Source: Actinomycetospora soli
Lineage (GTDB): Bacteria > Actinomycetota > Actinomycetes > Mycobacteriales > Pseudonocardiaceae
DNA length: 64,000 bases
Assembly (NCBI RefSeq): GCF_021026295.1
Contig: NZ_JAJNDA010000013.1
Coordinates: forward strand, 124,001-188,000
Direction: 5' to 3'
Shown here piece after piece: positions 29,427-37,575 of the stretch. Numbering within the stretch: the first letter of the stretch is position 1; the number at the start of each line of letters is the position of its first letter. The notes below the pieces were generated by a model. The model worked only from the letters and a program-made list of their open reading frames with translations. It made no database searches and was not told the origin of the DNA. Made by a program: the position numbers and the translations under genes.

Positions 29427-30011
29427 TCACAGCAGCGGCAGGCCCAGGTCCTCCGCGGTCGGCACCACGGCGAACCCGAGGTCGAGCGGCCCGCCGAGCC
29501 GGACCTCGCGTAGCGGGCGGCCACCGGCGTCGAGCGTGCGCACCGTGCCGTCCGGCTCCCACCCGGCCCGCGCGTAGAACGCCGGCGACGCGGCGTCGCG
29601 CTCGGGCACCCAGGTCACGCCCCGGGTGGCGCCGCCGGCGCGCAGCGCCTCGGCCGCGGTGACGAGCAGCCGACCCCCGTGCCCGCGGCGGCCCCAGCGT
29701 GGTGACACCAGGAGCGTCGCGACGAGGCCCACCGACCCGGCGTCGTCGGGGACGGAGCCGACGGCGTCGGCGAGGTCGTCGGAGGAGGCGGGTCCGGCGA
29801 GCGCGAACCCGGTCACCGCGTCGCCCTCGGTGGCCACGAGCAGCCCCTCGACGGAGCGGCCCCACGCGGCGGTCACGGCCTCGTCGTCGAACCCCTCGGT
29901 GAGGCCGGCGGGCAGGAAACCGGCCCAGGCGGTCGTCCAGACCTCGCGCTGCACCGCGGTGACGGCGGCGGCGTCGTCGGGGGTCGCGGGGCGGACGTGC
30001 GCGAGGGCCAT
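29427..30011 (-). CDS. GNAT-family N-acetyltransferase
   Basis: A 194-residue acetyl-CoA-dependent acyltransferase. Motif A is LLVSPRWGRRGHGGRLLVTAA (acetyl-CoA pyrophosphate loop near 118-126), and PAFYARAGWEPDG is the motif B region. The ATG at 30011 has a TAGTGT -10 seven bases upstream, so the gene is probably leaderless. Substrate unknown. It is divergent from the carbonic anhydrase gene. Confidence 0.82.
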   Translation of the reverse strand: MALAHVRPATPDDAAAVTAVQREVWTTAWAGFLPAGLTEGFDDEAVTAAWGRSVEGLLVATEGDAVTGFALAGPASSDDLADAVGSVPDDAGSVGLVATLLVSPRWGRRGHGGRLLVTAAEALRAGGATRGVTWVPERDAASPAFYARAGWEPDGTVRTLDAGGRPLREVRLGGPLDLGFAVVPTAEDLGLPLL

Positions 30012-30018
30012 GCCCACG

Positions 30019-30024
30019 ACACTA
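30019..30024 (-). promoter_or_regulatory. -10 element TAGTGT, leaderless promoter
   Basis: On the minus strand TAGTGT is followed by seven bases and the ATG at 30011, with no ribosome site. Confidence 0.5.
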
Positions 30025-30054
30025 GGACGAGGGTCACCGCCCGACGTCGACCCC

Positions 30055-30068
30055 ACCCGGCGTCGGGA
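30055..30068 (+). repeat. Copy of iterated palindromic motif ACCCGNCGTCGGGA
   Basis: Exact copy (N=G) between the divergent acetyltransferase and carbonic anhydrase genes, reading toward the latter, 43 bases before its GTG. Confidence 0.7.
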
Positions 30069-30111
30069 ATGATCACCGACGACGCATACCCCCGAGAGAC
30101 AGGGAGCTCCC

Positions 30112-30603
30112 GTGTCCGTCACCGACGAGCTGCTGGCCGCCAACGAGTCGTTCGCCGCGGGCTTCACCGACGGCGGGCAGCCCGGCCCGCCGTCGCGCCA
30201 CGTCGCCGTGGTTGCCTGCATGGACGCCCGCCTCGACGTCTACCGCACGCTCGGACTGGGGCCGGGGGAGGCGCACGTCATCCGCAACGCGGGCGGCGTG
30301 GTCACCGACGACGTGCTGCGGTCGCTGACGATCAGCCAGCGCAAGCTGAACACCACCGAGGTCGTGCTCGTTCACCACACCAGGTGCGGCATGGCGACCT
30401 TCGCCGACGACGACTTCGTGGGCGAGCTGGAGAGCGCCTGCGGGCAGAAGCCGTCGTGGGCCCCGGGCGCGTTCTCCGACACCGAGCAGGACGTCCGCGA
30501 CTCGCTGGCCGCGGTCCGCTCCTGCCCGTTCCTGCTGCACACCGACGCGGTGCGCGGGTTCGTCTACGACGTCGACGCCGGCACGCTCACCGAGGTCTCC
30601 TGA
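30112..30603 (+). CDS. Beta-class carbonic anhydrase
   Basis: A 163-residue zinc enzyme that interconverts CO2 and bicarbonate. CMDARLD supplies the first Cys and the Asp-Arg dyad, and HHTRCGM the His and second Cys; together they give Cys-His-Cys zinc coordination. HVIRNAGG is the conserved dimer segment. It is the short form of the family. GGGAG precedes the GTG at 30112. Confidence 0.9.
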   Translation: MSVTDELLAANESFAAGFTDGGQPGPPSRHVAVVACMDARLDVYRTLGLGPGEAHVIRNAGGVVTDDVLRSLTISQRKLNTTEVVLVHHTRCGMATFADDDFVGELESACGQKPSWAPGAFSDTEQDVRDSLAAVRSCPFLLHTDAVRGFVYDVDAGTLTEVS

Positions 30604-30612
30604 CCGCGCTGC

Positions 30613-30879
30613 TCAGGCCGGGCGCGGCAGCGGCAGCGCGGGCGGCTCGTCGTCGGCGAGCCGCACCGCCGAGGCCGGGTGCTCGACGAGGGCGAGCACG
30701 CGCGAGGACATGAACCGCGCGGTGCGCACCGGCGTGCCGCCGCGGGTCACCTCGCTCACCTCGACGACGCCGCGCCCGTGCGCCACTTCGACCCGACGGC
30801 CCGCCCGGGTGGCCGTGACGTCCCACGTGCGGGTGCTGCCACCGGCGTCCACGACGATCTCGACACGATCTCCGATCAT
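30613..30879 (-). CDS. Small hypothetical protein
   Basis: An 88-residue, mostly beta-stranded protein with no recognised family (opens MIGDRVEIVVDAGG; contains RRVEVAHGRGVVEVSEVTRGG). GAAGGAGG lies five bases before the ATG at 30879, which makes the start convincing. It converges with the carbonic anhydrase gene (nine-base gap) and diverges from the winged-helix gene. Confidence 0.6.
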   Translation of the reverse strand: MIGDRVEIVVDAGGSTRTWDVTATRAGRRVEVAHGRGVVEVSEVTRGGTPVRTARFMSSRVLALVEHPASAVRLADDEPPALPLPRPA

Positions 30880-30955
30880 GGGTCCTCCTTCAGCGTTCTC
30901 CCTGGTCAACGCCGGTGCGGGCAGCTCCATTCCGGTGGTTGTCGGGGGTGGCTGG

Positions 30956-30961
30956 CAGGAT
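30956..30961 (+). promoter_or_regulatory. -10 element CAGGAT, leaderless promoter
   Basis: CAGGAT is followed by eight bases and the GTG at 30970, with no ribosome site before that codon. Confidence 0.45.
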
Positions 30962-30969
30962 TCGGGCCC

Positions 30970-32244
30970 GTGGGAGCACCGGAGCGGATGGGCGCGGCGG
31001 CGGCGCGGCGGGCGGTGCTCGGCGCGCAGGGGCTGGACGCCCCGCCGCGGCCCGGCGCGCCGAACCGTGGCGGGCTCACCCGGCTCGTCCGCCACCTCGG
31101 TCTGCTCCAGCTCGACTCGGTGAACGTCGCGGTGCGGGCGCACTACGCGCCGGTCTTCGCGCGCCTCGGCGCGTACGACCGGGACGTCCTCGACGCGCTG
31201 GCCTGGCCGCACACGGCGGCCGACCGGCGCCGCCGGGCGTTCGTCGAGTTCTGGGCGCACGAGGCGAGCCTGGTGCCGGTGGAGGACTGGCCGCTGCTGC
31301 GCTGGCGGATGCGGGACAACACCGCGCGCACCAGCCGGTGGCTCGGCAACGCCATGGACCATCGGCCGGACATCCTCGACGCGGTGCACGACGCCGTCGC
31401 CGCGCACGGTCCGCTCGAGGCGCGCGAGGTCGAGGCGGTGCTCGGCGACGGCGGGGAGCGCCGCGCCCGCGCGCACGGCGGGTGGTGGCACCGCTCGGAC
31501 GTCAAGGTCGCCTGCGAGCACCTCTTCGCCACGGGGGTCCTGACGACGGGGACGCGGCGCGGCTTCCGCCGCGCCTACGCGGTGAGCGAGGACGTGCTCC
31601 CGCCCGACGTGTTCGCGCAGCACCCCGACCGCGCCGAGTCGATGCGGCGGCTCACCCTGCGGGCCGCGGCGGCGCACGGCGTGGCCACGGAACCCGACCT
31701 GCGCGACCACTACCGGCTGCCGCCCGCGGAGAGCCGGGTCGCGGTGGCCGAGCTGGTCGACGCGGGGGAGCTCGAGGAGGTGGAGGTCGCCGGGTGGGGT
31801 GCGCCCGCGTACCGGTTGCCGGGCACGCGCGTCCCGCGCCGGGTCACCGGGCGGGCGCTGCTCGCCCCGTTCGACCCGCTGATCTGGTTCCGCCCCCGCA
31901 CCGTGCGCATCTTCGGCTTCACCTACCGCATCGGCATCTACACGCCCGCCGAGCAGCGCACCCACGGCTACTACGTCTTCCCGTTCCTGCTCGACGGGCA
32001 GCTCGTGGGCCGGGTCGACCTCAAGACCGACCGGGCGGCCGGCGTGCTGCGCGTGCCGGCCGCGTTCGCCGAGCCGGAGTGCGTCGAGCGCGGCGCCGAC
32101 GAGGCCCGGGTGGCGGCCGAGCTCGCGGGCGCGCTGCGGGACATGGCCGCCTGGCTCGGCGTGGACGACGTCGTCGTCGAGGGCGGCCCGCTCGCGCCGG
32201 CGCTCTCCCGGGCGCTCGCGAGCGAGCGACTCACCGTGCCCTGA
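30970..32244 (+). CDS. Winged-helix DNA-binding protein, YcaQ crosslink-repair glycosylase family
   Basis: A 424-residue protein of the HTH_42/YcaQ family, which includes DNA glycosylases that unhook interstrand crosslinks (E. coli YcaQ, Streptomyces AlkX/AlZ types). LGLLQLDSVNVAVRAHYAPVFARLGAY is the signature near the N-terminus; EFWAHEASL, HGGWWHRSD and FDPLIWFRPRTVRIFGFTYRIGIYTP follow. The QLD catalytic-type Gln-Leu-Asp is present. GTG at 30970 is preferred for its -10; ATG at 30988 is an alternative. The 3' end overlaps the convergent epimerase gene by 14 bases. Confidence 0.85.
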   Translation: MGAPERMGAAAARRAVLGAQGLDAPPRPGAPNRGGLTRLVRHLGLLQLDSVNVAVRAHYAPVFARLGAYDRDVLDALAWPHTAADRRRRAFVEFWAHEASLVPVEDWPLLRWRMRDNTARTSRWLGNAMDHRPDILDAVHDAVAAHGPLEAREVEAVLGDGGERRARAHGGWWHRSDVKVACEHLFATGVLTTGTRRGFRRAYAVSEDVLPPDVFAQHPDRAESMRRLTLRAAAAHGVATEPDLRDHYRLPPAESRVAVAELVDAGELEEVEVAGWGAPAYRLPGTRVPRRVTGRALLAPFDPLIWFRPRTVRIFGFTYRIGIYTPAEQRTHGYYVFPFLLDGQLVGRVDLKTDRAAGVLRVPAAFAEPECVERGADEARVAAELAGALRDMAAWLGVDDVVVEGGPLAPALSRALASERLTVP

Positions 32245-33211
32245 CGAGCGCCGCCTCCCGGGCCGCGTCGAAGCCCGCGGCGAGGTCCCACCGCCCGGCG
32301 GCCTGCTCCAGCACGTCCCGGGCGGTCTCGACGGCGGGGCGGAACCGCAGTCCGGCCTGCAGGGCCGCGGAGGCGTCGATCGCGTCCTGCGGGATCTGGT
32401 CCTCGGGGAACCACAGCGGCCGCGCCTCCTCGTCGACGTCGCGCAACGACGTCCGGAGGTAGTCCTCGTCCGCCCACGCCCACTCGACGTCACCCGGCCG
32501 CCCGCCGGCGGCGACCACGCACTCCTCCAGCACCGCGGACAGCGGCTGCGCGCGGCCCGGGCCGACGGTGTCGAAGACGCCCGCGAGCCGGCGGTCGAGC
32601 GCCGACACCATGAAGGCGGCGATGTCGCGGGCGTCGCTGTACTGCACGACGCGGCCGGGGTCGCCGGGCGCGAGCACGGTGCGCGACGCCGAGCCCGCCA
32701 GGGCCCGGGCCGCCCGCACCGGCCACCACGTGAACCGGTCGGTGGGGTCGTGCGGCCCCACCATGATCCCGACCCGGAACACCGGTGCCGGCCCGTCGAA
32801 CCGGTCGGCCACGGCGGCCTCGGCGGCGAGCTTGTCGAGGGACCGGTCCTGCAGCACGTCGTCCGCGGCCCCGGGCCGCCGCACCGGGTCACCGGCGCCC
32901 GGCACCGTCGGGCCCTCCGGGTCGTAGACGCTCATCCCCGACACGTAGCCGTAGACCCCGGCCGCCCCGGAGAGCGAGGCCGCGGTGCGGGCCACCGCGT
33001 CGGGGTCGGAGAACGTGTCGAGCACGGCGTCGAAGCGGCGGCCGTCCAGGGCGGAGAGGTCGCCCTGCCGGTCCCCGGCCAGCGCCTCCACGCCGTCGAG
33101 GGGCGGCGAGCCGCTGCGGGAGAGCACGGTGACGGCGTGGCCGGCGTCGAGGCCCGCGGCCGCGACGTGGCGGCCGAGGAACCCCCCGCCGCCGAGGACG
33201 AGGAGGTGCAC
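32231..33211 (-). CDS. NAD-dependent epimerase/dehydratase-like reductase
   Basis: A protein of about 326 residues of the atypical SDR family. It starts HLLVLGGGGFLGRHVA, the NAD-binding signature, and resembles plant-type CSP41 and actinobacterial reductases that lack a full YxxxK; GYVSGMSVYDPEG is the equivalent region. GTG at 33211 is chosen because it falls right before the Rossmann strand; GTG 33244 is possible. It is divergent from the inositol operon with 158 bases between. That gap holds an imperfect hairpin (about 33331-33352) and no clear -10 element. Confidence 0.75.
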   Translation of the reverse strand: MHLLVLGGGGFLGRHVAAAGLDAGHAVTVLSRSGSPPLDGVEALAGDRQGDLSALDGRRFDAVLDTFSDPDAVARTAASLSGAAGVYGYVSGMSVYDPEGPTVPGAGDPVRRPGAADDVLQDRSLDKLAAEAAVADRFDGPAPVFRVGIMVGPHDPTDRFTWWPVRAARALAGSASRTVLAPGDPGRVVQYSDARDIAAFMVSALDRRLAGVFDTVGPGRAQPLSAVLEECVVAAGGRPGDVEWAWADEDYLRTSLRDVDEEARPLWFPEDQIPQDAIDASAALQAGLRFRPAVETARDVLEQAAGRWDLAAGFDAAREAALVRAR

Positions 33212-33369
33212 CCGCGCGGCTACCCACCCGCCGCGTCCGGTCACGCGCCCGCGTCGCCGACGCCACGGAGCAGGAGAACCGCCGTTTGCGCGGCCCGGCC
33301 GGTCGGGGAGCACACCGGAGTCGGTCCGCGGGGAACCGCCGGACCGCGCCTGCGACGAGGAGGACTCGG

Positions 33370-34545
33370 GTGTCGGACGAGCAGCGCAAGGTCGGTGTGG
33401 CCGTGGTCGGGGTCGGGGGCGCGGTCGCCACCACGGCCATCGCGGGGGTCGAGCTGCTGAAGGTCGGGGCGTGCGGCCACGAGGGCCTGCCGTTCGCGGA
33501 CGTGACCTCGCTGGTGCCCTACACCTCGCTGGTGTTCGGGGGCTGGGACCTCGACGGGGACGACCTCGCGAAGGCCGCCCACCTGCACGGCGTGCTCGAG
33601 CCGCGCGTGGTCGAGGCCGCCGGCGCGGGCCTCGCGGCCGTGGCGCCGTGGCCCGCCGTCGCGGACCCGGACTACTGCCGCAACGCGATCGGGGCGAACG
33701 TCATCCCGATCTCGACGCTGCGCGGGCGGGTCGACCACATCCGCAGCGACATCGAGCGCTTCCGCACCGAGCACGACCTCGACCGCGTCGTCGTCGTGAA
33801 CCTCGCGTCCACCGAGCGGTGGCCGGACCTGACGCTGCCGTCGCTGCAGACCCCGGAGGCGTTCGAGTCGGCGCTCGACGCGGACGACCCGGTGATCAGC
33901 CCGAGCATGATCTACGCCTACGCGGCGATCACCTCGGACTCGCCGTACGTGAACTTCACGCCGAGCGCGTCGGCGGACATCCCCGCCCTGCTCGAGCTGG
34001 CCCTCGAGCGCGGTGTCCCCGTGTCGGGCAAGGACGGCAAGACCGGCCAGACGATGATGAAGACGGTCCTCGCCCCGGCGTTCCGGTCGCGGTCGCTGCA
34101 CGTCGACGGCTGGTACTCCACCAACATCCTCGGCAACCGCGACGGCCAGATCCTCGAGGACGCCGACTCGCTGTCGAGCAAGCTGCAGACCAAGGGCACG
34201 GTCCTCGACCAGTGCCTCGGCTACGAGGTCGAGGACCACATCGTCCGGATCGACTACTACCGGCCGCGCGGGGACCAGAAGGAGGCCTGGGACAACATCG
34301 ACCTGACCGGCTTCCTCGGGCAGAAGATGCAGGTCAAGGTGGACTTCCTGTGCCGGGACTCGATCCTGGCCGCGCCGCTGGTGCTCGAGCTCGCGCGCAT
34401 GGTCGACGAGGCCGCCCGCCGCGGCGAGGGCGGTGCGCAGGAGCAGCTCGGCTACTTCTTCAAGCAGCCCATCACCCGCGACGGCTCCGAGCCCGAGCAC
34501 GCGCTCTACCGCCAGGAGCAGGTGCTGCGCGACTGGCTCGCGTGA
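33370..34545 (+). CDS. Inositol-3-phosphate synthase family protein
   Basis: A 391-residue homologue of myo-inositol-3-phosphate synthase, which converts glucose 6-phosphate to inositol 3-phosphate with bound NAD. It has GVAVVGVGGAVATT (NAD loop), NVIPISTLRG, SPSMIYAYAAI and the active-site strand SGKDGKTGQTMMKTVLAP with its Lys residues, then DGWYSTNILGNRDG. It differs from the short mycobacterial Ino1 type, so it is probably a second, pathway-specific paralogue. GTG at 33370 follows GAGGAGG. First gene of a nine-gene overlapping operon; its stop overlaps the next start. Confidence 0.88.
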   Translation: MSDEQRKVGVAVVGVGGAVATTAIAGVELLKVGACGHEGLPFADVTSLVPYTSLVFGGWDLDGDDLAKAAHLHGVLEPRVVEAAGAGLAAVAPWPAVADPDYCRNAIGANVIPISTLRGRVDHIRSDIERFRTEHDLDRVVVVNLASTERWPDLTLPSLQTPEAFESALDADDPVISPSMIYAYAAITSDSPYVNFTPSASADIPALLELALERGVPVSGKDGKTGQTMMKTVLAPAFRSRSLHVDGWYSTNILGNRDGQILEDADSLSSKLQTKGTVLDQCLGYEVEDHIVRIDYYRPRGDQKEAWDNIDLTGFLGQKMQVKVDFLCRDSILAAPLVLELARMVDEAARRGEGGAQEQLGYFFKQPITRDGSEPEHALYRQEQVLRDWLA

Positions 34546-35444
34546 TGGTCACCGCCGGTCCCGGCGAGCTCGTCGGGACGTTCCGGGAGATCGGCGACCT
34601 GAAGCGCGTGCACGTCGCCGGCCGCCCCGGCTCCCTTGCCGACCAGGCCTTCCTGCGCGCCTGGTCGGCGCTGGTCGCGGGGGCGGACCCCACGACGGTG
34701 GCCGAGGCGGAGTGCGCCGCCGCGGTCGCCGGGGCCCGCCTCGCCGGCCTCGACGGCGCGGTCCTGCGCGACGCCGGGCTCACCGACGACGAGGCGCGGG
34801 CCGTCCGGGCCCGGGCCGTCGCGGAGGTCGGCGCCGTCCTTCCCGCCGAGCTCCGGGCCCGGCTCACGAACGCGCCCGACCCGGTCGGCGACCCGCTGAC
34901 CGCCCCGCCCTTCGCGGTCACCCTCGTCGACCAGCCGCGGGCCGGGGCGACCGCTCCCGGCCGGCCCCGCCTGATCGTCGAGCCCCCGGAGGACCACGGC
35001 GAGCACTGCTGGGCGGTCGCGGTGTACGGCGCGCTGCTCGCCCCGGGCTACGGCGCGGACCTCGGCGAGGCGTTCCTGCTCGGGCTCGCCCACCACCTGC
35101 ACAACGTCGCGCTGCCCGACGCCGGGTTCGCCGGCGAGATCCTGCTCGGCGACCACCTCGACGGCGTGCTCGAGCGGCTCACCGAGCGCGAGCTCGCGGC
35201 GCTGCCCCCGCTGCTCGCCGACCGCCTGCGGCTGCTCCTCGCCGCGCGCACCGACGCCGACACCCCGCTCGGGCGCGCCTTCCACGCCGCCGACGTGCTC
35301 GACCGGGTGCTGCAGGTCCACCACCACGCGCGGGCCGCCGCGTTCACCGCCGCCGACGCGCTCGTCGACCTGGAGCTGGTGCACGTCTCGCCGGTCTCGG
35401 CCTTCCACGACGCCGTGCTCACCGAGGCGGGGCTGGCACCGTGA
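34545..35444 (+). CDS. HD-like alpha-helical protein, putative metal-dependent hydrolase or oxygenase
   Basis: A 299-residue helical protein. The pattern of His residues (EHCW near 150, GLAHHLHNVALPDAG near 180, FHAADVLDRVLQVHHHARAA near 245) looks like an HD-superfamily metal site. The classical HD doublet is not intact, so the assignment is inference. Known HD proteins include phosphohydrolases and diiron oxygenases such as myo-inositol oxygenase. Beside an inositol-phosphate synthase, either dephosphorylation or oxidation of the cyclitol is conceivable. Start is ATG 34545 (TGATG overlap) or GTG 34542 (GTGA overlap). Confidence 0.5.
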   Translation: MVTAGPGELVGTFREIGDLKRVHVAGRPGSLADQAFLRAWSALVAGADPTTVAEAECAAAVAGARLAGLDGAVLRDAGLTDDEARAVRARAVAEVGAVLPAELRARLTNAPDPVGDPLTAPPFAVTLVDQPRAGATAPGRPRLIVEPPEDHGEHCWAVAVYGALLAPGYGADLGEAFLLGLAHHLHNVALPDAGFAGEILLGDHLDGVLERLTERELAALPPLLADRLRLLLAARTDADTPLGRAFHAADVLDRVLQVHHHARAAAFTAADALVDLELVHVSPVSAFHDAVLTEAGLAP

Positions 35445-36577
35445 CGCTCCTCGACCCGCAATCGCGTCGCCCGCTGGTGGCGGACACCGTGCACTCGCTG
35501 TCCGACGGCGAGCGACGCCGGCCCGTCCTCGACGGCATCCCCTACCTGCGGACCGGCCGCGACGAGCTCGCGGCCGAGGCCCTGGCCGCCCTCGACGACG
35601 GCCGCGTGGCCGACGCCGCGGCCGTGCTGCTCGCCGACAACGACGACTGGTGGGACCAGCCGCCCCCGCCGCCCGAGCGGCTCGCCGCCGTCCACGCGGC
35701 GGCCGCCGACCCCACGACGACGCTGCGGGACGCGGCCGCCGCGCTCGGGCTCGGACGGGTCGGCGACTACTTCCTGCACCGCGACCACGACCCGTCGGGA
35801 CTCGCGGTGACGGCGCTCGTCGCCACCCACCCGCCCGCGGGCCGCGAGGTCGTCGACCTCGCGTGCGGTGCGGGACACCTGCTGCGCCGCCTCGTCCTCG
35901 AGCCGGGGGAGTGCGCCGGCGCCACCGGGATCGACATCGTCTTCGCCAAGCTGTGGCTCGCCCGCCGCTTCGTGCTGCCGGCCGACGCCGACGTCCGCCT
36001 GGTCTGCGCCGACCTCCGCTCGCCCTGGCCCCTGACGACCACCGGCGACGCCTGGGTCTCCTGCCACGACACCCTCTACTTCCTCGACGAGCCCGCGGAC
36101 GTCCTGCACCGCGCCGCGGACCTGGCGGGCCCCGGCGGTGCGGTGCTCGCCGCGCACTGCCACAACGCCGACCACCCGCTGGGGGCCGCCGGCCGTCCGC
36201 GCCGCCCGGCCGAGTGGGCGGCGATGCTGCCCGACGCGCGCACGTACACCGAGGAGGAGCTCACCCGCGCCGCGCTGGACGCCCGGCCCGCGCGACCCGC
36301 CGTCGGGACCGACCTCGACGCCACCGAGGCCGTGGCCCTGGCCCTCGACCGGGCCGCCGTGCCGCCGCGCCCGGCGCTGCTCGGGCCGTCGCCGGGCGCG
36401 GAGCTGCACCGCAACCCGCTCTACCGCGACGGCGTGCGGCACTGGCCGAACGCGCGGTGGGGCGCCGAGTACGGCGACCGGGTCGCGGACTACCTGCCCG
36501 AGCACGTGCCCGCCGACCTCGACCGCGAGCAGGCCGTGCGCCGCCGGGTCCTCGTCGAGCTGCCGACGCGATGGTGA
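35441..36577 (+). CDS. SAM-dependent methyltransferase with Trm112-like head
   Basis: A 378-residue class I methyltransferase. Residues 1-40 resemble the small Trm112p-like domain often fused to such enzymes (HSLSDGERRRPVLDGIPYL) but without its zinc cysteines. After a helical linker the SAM site VVDLACGAGHLLRRL begins near 138, with GIDIVFAKLWLARR and the CADLRSPWP acidic loop. A C-terminal part of about 100 residues has no match I know. GTG at 35441 shares GTGA with the HD-like gene stop. The acceptor is unknown; within the operon an O- or N-methylation of the inositol product is inferred. Confidence 0.8.
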   Translation: MTLLDPQSRRPLVADTVHSLSDGERRRPVLDGIPYLRTGRDELAAEALAALDDGRVADAAAVLLADNDDWWDQPPPPPERLAAVHAAAADPTTTLRDAAAALGLGRVGDYFLHRDHDPSGLAVTALVATHPPAGREVVDLACGAGHLLRRLVLEPGECAGATGIDIVFAKLWLARRFVLPADADVRLVCADLRSPWPLTTTGDAWVSCHDTLYFLDEPADVLHRAADLAGPGGAVLAAHCHNADHPLGAAGRPRRPAEWAAMLPDARTYTEEELTRAALDARPARPAVGTDLDATEAVALALDRAAVPPRPALLGPSPGAELHRNPLYRDGVRHWPNARWGAEYGDRVADYLPEHVPADLDREQAVRRRVLVELPTRW

Positions 36578-37575
36578 GCACCCGGTGGGGTGTCGTCGGG
36601 CTCGGCTGGGTGGCCCGCGACCACGTGCTCCCCGCGATCGCCGCCGACCCGCGGGCGCGGCTCGTCGGCGTCTGCGACCGCGACCCGGCCGCGCTCGACG
36701 GCCTGCCCGGGGACGTCGTCGCCACCACCGACCTCGACGTGCTGCTCGGGGAGCGGCCCGACGCGGTCTACGTGGCCACCCCCAACCACGCCCACCTGCC
36801 GGTGGTCCGCGCGGTCGCCGGGGCCGGCGTCCCGGTGCTGTGCGAGAAGCCGATGGCGCACACCCGGGAGGACGCGGGCGCCATGGTGGACGCCGCCGGT
36901 GAGGTGCTCGTGGCGACGGCGTTCGACCAGCGGTTCCACCCCGCCCACCGCCGGATCGCGGCGCTGGTCGCCGACGGTCGCGTCGGCACCGTGACGGCCG
37001 TCCGGATCGTCTACGGCTGCTGGCTGCCGCCGGCGTGGACCCCGCCGCACAGCCGCGCCGACACCAACTGGCGCGTCGACACCGCCCTGGCCGGCGGCGG
37101 CGCGGCGATCGACCTGGCGCCGCACGGCCTCGACCTCGCGGGCACCCTGCTCGGTGAGGACGTCACGAGCCTCACCGCCGTGACCCGCCGTCGGGTGCAC
37201 CCCTACGCCGACCCGGCGGCCGACGACGGCGCCGTGCTCGTGGGCGCCACCGCCACCGGCACGCTGTTCAGCGCCCACGTCAGCTTCGCCCTGCCCGACG
37301 CCCTGCCACGCCGGCGCCTCGAGGTCGTCGGCACCCGCGGGCAGCTGGTCGCCGAGGACACGCTCGGCCAGGTCGCGGGCGGGGCGCTGACGTTCCTCGA
37401 CGCCGCCACCGGCGACGCCGAGGTGATCGCGTTCGACTCCGACGGCCCCTTCGAGCGCCAGGTCGCGGCGTTCGGCGCCGCCGTGCGCGGCGAGGTGGCC
37501 TGGCCCTACCCGCTCGCCCGCGACCTCGCCCTCCACGACCTGCTCCTGACCGCCCTGGAGGCACCGTGCCCCTGA
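36571..37575 (+). CDS. Gfo/Idh/MocA-family oxidoreductase
   Basis: A 334-residue NAD(P)-dependent dehydrogenase of the glucose-fructose oxidoreductase/inositol dehydrogenase family. The Rossmann part starts RWGVVGLGWVARDHVLPAIA. The catalytic Lys is in CEKPMAHT near 92, and GGGAAIDLAPHGLDL gives the Asp-His pair near 180. Family members oxidise inositols, sugars and sugar nucleotides. Next to an inositol-phosphate synthase, oxidation of an inositol or glycosyl-inositol to a ketone is the simplest inference. ATG 36571 overlaps the methyltransferase stop by seven bases. Confidence 0.88.
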   Translation: MVSTRWGVVGLGWVARDHVLPAIAADPRARLVGVCDRDPAALDGLPGDVVATTDLDVLLGERPDAVYVATPNHAHLPVVRAVAGAGVPVLCEKPMAHTREDAGAMVDAAGEVLVATAFDQRFHPAHRRIAALVADGRVGTVTAVRIVYGCWLPPAWTPPHSRADTNWRVDTALAGGGAAIDLAPHGLDLAGTLLGEDVTSLTAVTRRRVHPYADPAADDGAVLVGATATGTLFSAHVSFALPDALPRRRLEVVGTRGQLVAEDTLGQVAGGALTFLDAATGDAEVIAFDSDGPFERQVAAFGAAVRGEVAWPYPLARDLALHDLLLTALEAPCP

